A stretch of 64,000 nt of DNA from Alitta virens. Lineage: Eukaryota; Annelida; Polychaeta; Phyllodocida; Nereididae. The stretch lies in the NCBI GenBank assembly GCA_932294295.1, contig OW028573.1, positions 71,835,829 through 71,899,828 of the forward strand, written 5' to 3'. The translations under genes and the position numbers were made by a program. Numbering within the stretch: the first letter of the stretch is position 1; every line of letters begins with the position of its first letter. Below the pieces are notes generated by a model that worked only from the letters and a program-made list of their open reading frames with translations, was not told the DNA's origin and made no database searches. This document shows positions 25,707-37,100 of this stretch, one piece after another.

Positions 25707-28700
25707 ATGTCGACTGCGAGCATGGCGAGTTCGATGCTATTGGGATCTCCCTCAGTTCAAACTGGGGAGGTTCCTTTGACGACCTTCAAGCCTCACATTG
25801 TCCTCATAGCAGACTCCACAACAAGTAAGTAGTCGTCAGAATTAAAACTATTGTGGTACCCAATCGTCATGTGAATTGTCTTAACTGTTCATAGGTAATA
25901 CGTGTATGTACTTAATATGTACTTACGCCAAATATGTAGTGCACATGCAAAGTGTTCTCTATTCTCTCAGTTCATTGGTGGGCAACATTATGAACTCATT
26001 TATAAGACACTTCTGCATATACAGAATACTGACAAATAACCATATGGGACCACATCTGTATCATTGTTCTCACAGTGATTGGTTTTTCATTTGAGGCGTG
26101 ACGAAAATTTAATCTCAGAACTCTCTCCTCCTGTGTCCTCGGATATGTAGAGTAGAGGGAGTTATGACAAATTTGCTGATAAGATCTGACCTCATTAAGA
26201 ATTAATCCTGATTATGTTGTTTATAATGAGAGTTGGTAACAATGTGTAATAGTTTGTTTTTGTGTATTACAGTTGTTGAGAAAAGGCTCAAAGCAGCGCA
26301 GGAGTTAAGTGAAAACTTTGAGGTGAGTCATAAAGTTTTCCATAAGATTAATCATCAGAAGCCTGCTTTAAAGTCCTGGTTCATGATACAGAATGTTGTA
26401 GTCATGGATATTTCTCTTGCTTACAGACTGTGGTGTCCTCTCAGCAATATCCTCAGTTTCTCCAAGATGCAATGCGAGTCTTTATCAAGGTTCTTCATGA
26501 GGTTGAACCTCAGTTTATTGCTGAACAACACAGCCAACAGCTGCGCAAATTACTGCTTGAGATTATGCACCGAATACCAACCAATGAACATCTGAAACCT
26601 CATGTTAAAAACATCCTTACTCTCATGTTCCGTCTGATACAGGTGGGTTATATGAACCTGTGTTATTTTTTACCTGAAAGATCCTTTTCTGTTATTTTCA
26701 TGTCAAAGATAAAATTCATGAAATACTAATAAATATATTTCAGCTGGATAATGAAGAAAATGTCCTTGTATGTCTGAGGATAATAATTGAACTCCACAAA
26801 CAGTACAGACCCCTGTTCAATGCAGAGGTAAGGAAAGTGTTGTGTATTGTAGGTCTGCAAATGAAAATTATGGCCAATGGTGCATTTATCAACTAATAAT
26901 TGGCATTGCAAATAGTGCTTGATGAGTTTAGGTTATGAGTAGCTATGGTATGGTCTAAAATTGTGGATAGCTTGATTTGAAGTAAATATTAAAAGTTTTT
27001 TCTGGCTTTTTTTAATAGATCCAGCAGTTCCTGCAGTTTGTGAAGGACATCTACAAGGAACTGCCAAATCACCTCAACAAGATCTTTGATCCTCGTAGCC
27101 AAATCAAAGTGAAAGACATCTCTGAAATTGATATGGATTCTATTCTTACCGAGATGTTCACAGTGACAACAATTATGACTGACAAAAAGAACCATGACAA
27201 CCAGCCAATCACAGTAAGTGTGACAAAAGTTTTCATTTCCTTTTTAAAATGAATTTGAGAGAAGAACTCAGGGTGCCCACAGTATTGAGAAACCGGGAAT
27301 ATGAAAACCCTATTTTCCCGGCTGGGAAAAAGGTCGGGAATTTAATCGTAAAGTCAGGAAAATTGCTTCAGCTGAAGATCGCTAGTTCTGCTATGCCTAC
27401 CAGGGTCGTTCATTGTATTTCACCAGCTGCCCTCTGGTGGATTATAGCTAAACTGGCGCCAAATACTCTAGGCATAGGTCAGAATTATTATTATTGAATA
27501 AATCATTGTATTATTCCAAAACTAGTTTTTATTTTTTTATGGGTATAAACTGTTTTTGGTCTGGAAAAATTAGGGAATTCCCATTGGAAGAAAATGTGAT
27601 CACCCTGAGAACTGTTCCATGATCTGGATGTATTGCACTTTCTTTTCAGTTTAACCTGATACCCAAGGCTGTGCTGTCACTGAAAGTATTGGCAGAACTA
27701 CCCATTATTGTGGTACTGATGTACCAACTTTACAAAGTGAATGTGCACAACGATGTTGCTGAGTTTATACCTCTGATTATGACAACCATTACGCTGCAGC
27801 CAAATGCTCAGCAGAGGTAAGTCAAATAATTTATTTTGCACTTGCTAATACAGCATGTGGAAAAAAGATTTAAAAAGTGTTATGTCCATGACATGAAATA
27901 TGTAAAATTTTTAATTTTTCTCTCTTAGAATGAATCCTGCTTTCAACAAAGAAATCTTTGTCGACTTCATTGCTGCCCAGATAAAGACATTGTCCTTTTT
28001 GGCCTACATCATCAGAATTTACCAGGTAAGTCTTATTTTGCTGCAAATCCAATATTACATGACTTTGGGAACATAATCCATTGGCTCCCATAATTCGTTA
28101 ACTTGCATGTGTGACTTTCATGGTTACAGGAGACTGTTAATGCCCATGCTGCTCAAATGGTGAAAGGCATGTTAGGCCTCTTGACCCTGTGTCCACAAGA
28201 GGTTGCACACTTGAGGAAAGAGTTGCTTATTGCCGCCAGACATATCTTGGCCACTGATCTAAGAAATAGTGAGTTCTTTAATTACTACATAGCATCTGGT
28301 CTGTTTCTGTAGTTTCAATTAGTCGGTTGGCATGAATACTCCCAGTTGATTCCTGACATTGACTAATTGTGATCCAAAATTTCGTTTTCAGAATTTGTTC
28401 ATTACATTGACAAGCTTTTTGATGAGAATATCCTCATCGGTTCCGGCTGGACCACGTATGAATCGCTCCGTCCATTGGCTTATAGCACCTTGGCCGATTT
28501 GGTTCATCATGTTAGAACAAGTTTGCCACTTAATGAGTTATCCCTGGCTGTTAATTTGTTCTCCAAAAATGTTCACGATGAATCTCTGCCAAGCAGTATA
28601 CAGACTATGTCATGTAAGCTGTTGTTGAACCTGGTTGAATGTATCAGATCCAAGAGTGAAGCTGAGAATGGAAATGTGAGTATATGTGAGCCTATTTGAC

Positions 28701-31123
28701 TTAAAGCTCATTCAAAATTTAATGTATTCTGTAAATTCACATCATGACATTCATTCCAGGGAAGAGAGCTGCTTATGAGAATGATGGAGGTGTTTGTGTT
28801 GAAATTCAAAACAATTGCTGAAAATCAGTTGCCTTCATTGCTGCAAAAATGGTATGTTATTTCATTTCTGGAATTTAATTCATTTTGTCGGGCTTGATTG
28901 GTATGATATTGTCAACTGATTCTGTGTGTCCATGTGCTATTTCAGTCGAAATCAAGACACTAATAATGCAAACAAGACAGCAACAACATCATCTAATAAC
29001 TCTTCAGCGAGCAATACCTCCAGCAATTCCTCCAGTGCAAATGCAACTGCCCCGTCCACACCCATGCCCTCGACCCCAACAAGTAGCAACGCCCCAGCCT
29101 TCCCTCTGCCTTCATCCTCCAACCAAGATGTCAAACCAAATGTGGAACCTAAAGAAGAAGTGAAGAATATTCTGCAGCTCATTAGGGATGAGAAAGAGAG
29201 CGCAGATGCAAAGGTGAGTTCCCTTTTAGATGCAACATTACACCATAAGTTACAAAATGCTTGGATAAAAAAAAAGCTTTAATGTTTAAATTTTTTTTTT
29301 TTTCCTCAGACGAAGATGGGTTTCTTGTCAGTTCAACCAACCAGCTATTCAGTGCCAGATTGTCGCGGTCTGGTCAAAACTCTTGTATGTGGTGTGAAAA
29401 CAATAACGTGGGGCATTGCATCATGTAAAGCCAATGGAATGGGTAAGGATGCTTGTGTGATGTGATTTTAATATGTCTCCTTATCAAGAAATGGCAGAGA
29501 TCCAAGATCTTCTGTTCTAATTGCAGATCCATCCTTTACACAGAACAAGCAGTTTTTCCCAAGTGAGACACTTGTGTTTGTGAGACTGGTGGAGTATGCC
29601 CTTCAAGCCCTTGACATTTATACTATCAATGTCACAGCTGCTGGCCACACATTCATCAGGCCTGCTGCGTAAGTGATGCACCTACTTTTAGTGATATGAA
29701 TAATATCCTGTCAGATGAAATTAATGGTTCACTACACTTTAGTATTGTATTTTCTTGTTGCAGGGTGCAAACTGTGAGGACAAAAGAAGAAAAGGAAGTT
29801 TTGGAACATTTTGCTGGGGTGGTGAGTCCAAATTTTTTTGCATATCACAAAATCGGAATGATTTTCAAAAGATGGTTTTAAGCTTGACTTAAGGTCTGAT
29901 ATTTTTTGGATGTACACTTGGGTTTTGCATGGATTTGTTTTTGTTTGTAGTTCACCATGATGAATCCACTGACTTTCAAGGAAATCTTCTCCACTACAAT
30001 TGAGGTGAGCATGGCAATCGTGTTATACAATTTAACTAAATGAGCTATGCTGTGTGTTAGCAGTTGTCGCTGAACTCTTTTTTTTTTTCGGCAGTTTATG
30101 GTGGAAAGAATACACAACAATTATGCTCTACAAGTTGTTGCGAACTCCTTCCTTGCCAATCCCACCACATCTGCAACATTTGCGACTATCTTGGTGGAGT
30201 ATTTGCTAGCCAGGCTGGAAGAGATGGGGTGTAAGTATAACAATGTGCCATTAGTTATGAAATCTGCATTTGCGATGTTTTATTGGAAGCTTTGCTCTGT
30301 AGTGAATGAGATGTCACTACTGGACTGCGCACTTCCATACATAAATGGAGAATGTATCATGTGGTCACTGCAAGTCATTTGGCTTCATATTAGTTCTCCT
30401 ACACAATTATGGTGCTGATGTTTTATTGGAAGCTTTGCTCTGTAGTGAATGAGATGTCACTACTGGACTGCGCACTTCCATACATAAACGGAGAATGTAT
30501 CATGTGGTCACTGCAAGTCATTTGGCTTCATATTAGTTCTCCTACACAATTATGGTGCTGATGTTTTATTGGAAGCTTTGCTCTGTAGTGAATGAGATGT
30601 CACTACTGGACTGCGCACTTCCATACATAAACGGAGAATGTATCATGTGGTCACTGCAAGTCATTTGGCTTCATATTAGTTCTCCTACACAATTATGGTG
30701 CTGATGTTACTAATTTTCATTTCATTTGTGCATGAATATCGTAATGAGAAAAATGTTTTACATCTTACAGCTAACATGGATCGATCTAACTTGTACTTGA
30801 AACTCTTCAAATTGGTCTTCGGCTCCGTTTCTCTTTTGGCTGCTGAGAATGAACAGATGTTGAAGGTATGTTATGGATGACTTCATAGCATTAATTGAAT
30901 AAAACATCTAGTTATGTGTTAAATAATGTTGTAATAATTTGTGCCTCTTTTTTTCAGCCTCATCTACACACTATAGTAAACAGATCTATGGAGTTAGCCC
31001 TTAGCGCAAAAGAACCTTTCAATTACTTCCTTCTTTTGCGAGCACTGTTCCGTTCCATTGGAGGTGGAAGTCATGATCTGCTTTATCAAGAGTTTCTTCC
31101 TCTCCTGCCTAGTCTATTACAAG
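25707..31123 (+). CDS. TRRAP: TRRAP exons 1-18, N-terminal HEAT region (aa 1-832)
   Basis: Exons: 25707-25824, 26273-26322, 26427-26642, 26744-26827, 27019-27213, 27650-27816, 27929-28025, 28130-28268, 28392-28675, 28760-28851, 28946-29213, 29310-29442, 29527-29668, 29764-29821, 29951-30004, 30095-30230, 30771-30865, 30958-31123. Anchor matches to vertebrate TRRAP include [59 protein letters not shown] and [20 protein letters not shown]. The first 45 residues are not conserved. Exon 11 carries an Asn/Ser/Thr/Pro-rich linker (about aa 485-535) where human TRRAP has a Pro/Ala-rich one. Confidence 0.95.
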
Positions 31124-34100
31124 GTGAGTTGACTTAATTCATGAAAGGCATCTGATATATTAAGTTGCTGTTAAGATTGAACTTTGTTGAAGTTGTGGTA
31201 TTTAGTGGTTTAAAAGTTGCATGGAAGATCATCTTTGTCGGCACATGCAATATTATTTGTTTGTGCGACTGAATCGTCCTAGATTAATAGAGGATCTCTG
31301 AGCTCTTGTCAGAGATGTTGACTTGAGTTTCGTTCTCCCTCTGACATCTATAGTCATTTGTCATCAAAATTCTAACTTCAGCAAAAAAACAAAGTATGTT
31401 AAATATATAGCAAAAAATGTATTTTATGAAAATGATAATTTGTGATAGCTTATTCGGAAGATCCTTTTTAAGACACAAGCAATGTTCATTTGTTTGTTAT
31501 TAGATTCTTCCTAGATTAATAGAGGATCTCTGAGCTCTTGTCAGAGATGTTGACTTGAGTTTCGTTCTCCCTCTGACATCTATAGTCACTTGTCACTAAA
31601 GAATCTAACTTCAACCTAAGTATGAAAAGTGTCTACATTACTTTGTTGTCAAACATATCTATTTGATGAGAATTGTATTCAATAGAATTGAACAATTTGT
31701 GATAGCTTAGTTGGAAGATCTTTTTTACGACACAAGCAATGTTCATTTGTTTGTTGTTAGATTCTTCCTATATTAATAGAGGATCTCTGAGCTCTTGTCA
31801 GAGATGTTGACTGGAGTTTCGTTCTCCCTCTGACATCTATATTCTAACTTTAGCGAAAAAAAAAGTATGTTAAATGTGTAGAGCCAAAAATATATTTTAT
31901 GAAAATGATTATTTGTGATAGCTTATTCGGAAGATCCTTTTTAAGACACAAGCAATGTTCATTTGTTTGTTATTAGATTCTTCCTATATTAATAGAGGAT
32001 CTCTGAGCTCTTGTCAGAGATGTTGACTAGAGTTTCGTTCTCCCTCTGACACCTCGTAGTAGTTGCTTTAATTATAAGGAATTTATGAACATTTATTGAA
32101 TGCCTAAAAATATGGCTATATTATTTTGAACAGAAAAAGTAACCTGGTCATGTCCTTATCGTAGAAGTAATGTATTTATGGTGGGGCGCAATATATTTAA
32201 AGAGGTCTACATTTATTGTCAGCTGTCTTCTTTTGTTGTCTCCAAGAACAAAGATGGAGGATCTCTGGGCTCTTAGCTGAGATATTGCTGTGAGCCTCGT
32301 TTTCCCTCCCACAAGATGTCATCAAGGTCATAAAATGGATCTTAGACTGATGTTGATTTTGCTCATTTTATGTTAATTCTTCTCGTGATGTTTTCAGGTC
32401 TGAACAGTTTACAGAGTGGACTGCACAAACAGCATATGAAGGATTTATTTGTGGAGTTGTGCCTCACTGTCCCTGTAAGACTGTCTTCTCTCCTGCCATA
32501 TTTGCCAATGTTGATGGACCCCCTCGTATCTGCACTCAACGGTTCCCACACACTCGTTAGCCAGGTAAGGGGTTTGGCCTTTAAAGTTTCCATCTATCGT
32601 ATTTTATAGGTATTTACAGGAGATCACTACACAGGTTGGCAGAAGAATAACAAGTTAATCTACTGTTACTGTGACTCCTAGAGAAACCAGACTGGTCACT
32701 TCCCCATTCAGCACTGAGCTGGGCTGTGGGGTTCAAGCGCTGAGTTTAACAAAACAACCAGATTTTAATTTATGTGCTTGTTAAACTGCCAAAGTGTATT
32801 TTATGAGAATCAGTTAATGACAAGGTTTAAAATCAAATTTGTCTTTATAGGGCCTGCGAACCTTGGAACTTTGTGTGGATAACTTACAACCCGATTTCCT
32901 ATACGACCACATCCAGCCAGTCAGAGCAGAACTCATGCAAGCGCTCTGGAAAACCCTTCGTAATCCCAGTGACAGCATAGCTCAGGTGGCCTTCAGAGTT
33001 CTGGGCAAGTTTGGCGGTGGTAACCGCAAAATGTTACGAGAGCCACAAAAGGTATGATCACTAGCTTTGCTCTTTGGGTACTGTCTTTTTGATCAGTATA
33101 TATTTGAATTGTACATATATTTTATAGATCTTTTCTTTGCTGAATTTGTAGCTTAACTACAATGAACGAGAGATGTATGGACCCTGCCTCAACATATACT
33201 TCCAAGATGTGAAGACGCCAATAGCCTTCCCAGTTGAAAAAGGAGTTGAGACCGCACTGAACATTCTCAAGTCCAGTAGCGTAGATCCATTCTACAGAAA
33301 ACAATCTTGGGAAGTCATTAAATGCGTTCTAGTGGCGACAATGAATTTGGATGATGACAAGAAGGTGTTGAGTCATCTGTTTTCATACTCAAGGTTTGTA
33401 TCAATTAAATTTTCATACTGTTGAATGATTCATTTGTACGCTGTGCTATAACCGAACCAAAAAATCTGCCTTTTTTCGTTTCCAGTTTTACAGAATGTGA
33501 CATTTCTACTATAGTTGGAAATTCTTCATACAAGTGCCAAGATACCCATGCCAGAAAAGTGCAGGAGCAGGCCCTCACAGGAATGTTTGGTACGATACTG
33601 TAATGTTTGCTTACAGAAGTATGAGTAGTTGGCTTATATATATCGCAGATTACATAACTCTTTACTGTTTGTTGTTCAGTTGCTGCAGCCATCAAAGACC
33701 TCCGACCACTGGTGCTTCCTTTCATGGCGTCCATTGTCAAACACTACACCATGGTGGCCATAACCCAGCAGTGTGGTAAGTTGGATATTCAAATGTTGAT
33801 TTTTCTGTGTAAATATAAAAAGAATGCAATTCTTTGCTGTTTAGCATCATGTACTGTGTAGCTAAGTGATATTTTGGTGTCTTCCATAAGGCCCATTTCC
33901 GCTAAGCACTGAGAAGCAGGCTAAACTCCAAGGCATGGATCCCCAGGTGCTGATTGATGGTCTGGCCGTCATTATGGGACATGAAGAGAAGGAATTGTGC
34001 AAAGCGGGTCATCTTGCTCTTGTGCTCATTCTTGAAACGGCAACCACCATTCTTGGAACCAAGGAAAGGGTGGGTGTCTTGCATCTCATACTAGAATAGT

Positions 34101-37100
34101 GCACTCACAGGGTTCCCACAGTCATGGAAAATCCTGGAAAATCTTGAAAAATTAGTTGTCAGGAAAAGTCATGGAAAGTTTAAAAAGGTCATGGATAGGC
34201 CATGGAATTTTAGAAAGACAAAAAAAAAAAGCATGGTCTGCAGTGAAAGGGATGTTAAGGACGACTGTAAGGGGTGTGTGGAGGGTGTTATAATTTGCAA
34301 TAGTTGACTTTGTTGTGCAGATTTTATCAAAAGAAAGTCAGGGAAATTCTGTGAATAGTCATGGAAAAATCATGGATAAGTCATGGAATTTAACTTCATG
34401 ATTTCTGTGGGAACTCAATACGTAACTGTAAAAAAAAATTTTGTCCTGACTTAGTGCAGTAATAAGATGATTTATACTTGCAGGCCTGTCAATTACCACT
34501 CTTTGAGTACCTGGTTGAAAAAATGTGTGCTCTCTGTTATGAAAGAGCATGGTATGCCAAACTTGGAGGGTAAGTCTTTTAGTGTTAGCAGCAGCTATAT
34601 AATTTTATCTTACATTGTTCTTAATATTGGATTGGAGTCACTGGTGTTATTTTGTTTGCAGATGCATTGCCATCAAATTCTTAGTTGAAAGGATGTCCTT
34701 CAAGTGGGTTCTTGATCATCAGTTCCCATTCTTGAAAGCTCTTCTGTTTGTAATGATGGATTTAACAGGAGAGGTAAGTCATGATATTAAATGGATCCTT
34801 GAGTTACACCTAAAAAGTAAATCTAATCTCCTTTCATATAATAAATTGCTGTTTTGCACAGGTTTCCAGTGGTGCCCTGGATATGGCAAAAACAACACTG
34901 AAGCAAATGTTGGTACAGTGTGCAAAGAAACTGCCCCCAGAGACGGACAATGAAATCCTAACATCACAAAACAAATCACTGTATGATGTTGTTCATGAAT
35001 TGGTACGGCAAGTCACTTCACCCAATACACTTGTTCGCGATCAGGTGGGTTTTCTTCAATAACATATTGTAGGCTTGTGCATACCTGTGTTGGGTTACAA
35101 GGTTTACTTAGTGACTAATTTAACTTGCAGGCTATGGAGTCTGTGCAAACAGTTGCTGCAACGATGGAACGCAGCATCACGGATATCATGGAGCCTCACA
35201 AAGATGTCCTACAAGATATGATTCCTCCCAAGAAACATCTTTTACGTCACCAGCCAGCTAATGCTCAGATTGGCCTCATGGTATGATGATGATGATGATG
35301 ATGTCTCAGTCTCATTGTGATGGAAATGATAGAAAATTTGGCCTGTTTTCTTAAAATTCATTGACTGAAATTTGCATTTGCAGGAGGGTAATACTTTCTG
35401 CACGACTCTGGAACCTCGTCTTTTTACCATTGATCTCAACACCGTGGAGCACAAAGTTTTCTTTACTGAGGTTAGTTCACTGTTTGGTTGCATTATGTGC
35501 TCTTTAAAAAGTTGTGTATGGAATATTGATTTGCTAGTCCAGTTCAAATGGGCCTTTTAGTGTAATCTTTGTAACTATTTTTCAGTTGCTAAGCTTGTGT
35601 GAAGCTGATGATGCTGTGTTGCAAAAGTTGCCTTGTTACAAATCTGTGACGAATCTTGTCCCGCTGAGGAAGAGTGCACTGAGTAAGTGAAACAATGATT
35701 AACTTTGACATGTTATTTATATGAGCTTAAGTTTTATGTAATCAAGAAACCTAAATTGTAATCTCCTTTTGCAGAGGCGCTGTCAGCTTGCCATTACATC
35801 ATCCAGTGCCGGGAAAAAATCTTTGCAGTTTTGTACAAAGCATTGAATTCTGAGAACAGTGAACTGCAAGAAGCTGCTTATGAATGTATGAAAAAGGTAA
35901 GGAAATTATACATTTATTTAGAGTTTAGAGTTTATTTATTTTTACTAATCTCAGCAAATACAATTTTATATGACTTAATGTTACGTAATACATGAATATC
36001 ACAAAACTGACTGGTAATGGGGGTACATCCAAGTTTAACAATATACAGTAACCCATAGGGGGGATGCCCCCCAGTTGATATGGTGTTTGAATTCTCTGAA
36101 TTGCCCTGAATGGGGATAAAAAAGTAACAGCCTACAGGGGGCACTACCACCGTAGCAAATTACAAAGACAATAAGATGACGTCACTACACCATTGTTACA
36201 TGGATGAGGTCACAATATAGATGACGTCATTAAACAACATTGATCTGCTGCAGTGGCAGTGACCTCTGTTGTTACTTTTCCTCCCCATTTTTTTGTGTAC
36301 ATCTCTCTGTGATAATTGTGTTTTTTGTTTTTGTAGTTCATTGCTGGTTTTACCATTGACATGGAAGTTGTACACACTGCCATGAGACCACTGCTGCAAA
36401 AATTGGGCGATCACCGCAATTTACAATTATCAGTCATTCAACGTCTGACTTACCTTACTCAACTGTTCCCCAACACTTTCAACGAAAAGTTCTGTGAACA
36501 GCTTTTGGTTAGTAATTGCATATTTTGGTTAATTCAAATTTTGAATTGCTTTTTAAAATTATATTAGAACATTAATGTAATAATTCTGTCTTTTTCAGAC
36601 TCACTTGAAAAAGCTTGTGGAACTTGCGATTGTATCTCAGAAGGGAGGTCAATCGCGCATCACTGGTCAAGTCATTCCAGATGTAAGAAATCAACTAAGA
36701 AAAGTTTATTGATAATTGTTGAAATATTTCCTTGTAATTGCATTAACTTACTGTTTCTTTGTAACAGGAAATGAAGAGGTGCTCTGCCATCATCAACATG
36801 TTACATCTCATCCCGGCAGCATCTCAGAAGATTATTGATCCACTTGTGGCCATCACATTGAAGGGAGAGAAGGCTTTACTGGTCGAGGTAATGTAACAAA
36901 CCATTTCTCCATTTCTTATTATATGTATATTATGTAGATGCATAGAATGATATAAGTCATAATGAATACATAGAATGATGTGCGTCATAGATTGATTTCA
37001 GTATTAAATTTGCTATTTCTTTCCCTGAAGGCTGGAAGTCCATTCCATGAACCTCTTCTGAAATTCTTGCTCCGTTATCCTTCCCAAACCGTGGAGCTTT

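Larger units (their letters stand above)
30274..30702 (+). repeat. Three-unit 143-bp tandem repeat in TRRAP intron 16
   Basis: Units start at 30274, 30417 and 30560 and are near identical. Each unit is one H/ACA RNA plus a 20-bp spacer, so the repeat amplifies a complete RNA gene rather than being a simple satellite. Near identity suggests recent duplication or gene conversion. Confidence 0.97.

Noticed and set aside
29696..29881. Short open frames overlapping TRRAP introns
   Set aside because: Many such frames read from exons into introns; splice sites and conservation define the true coding parts.
30098..30418. Open frame extending TRRAP exon 16 into the 143-bp repeats
   Set aside because: The join from GGGGT (donor GTAAGT) to exon 17 restores the conserved [13 protein letters not shown] sequence; the extension is unlike any TRRAP.
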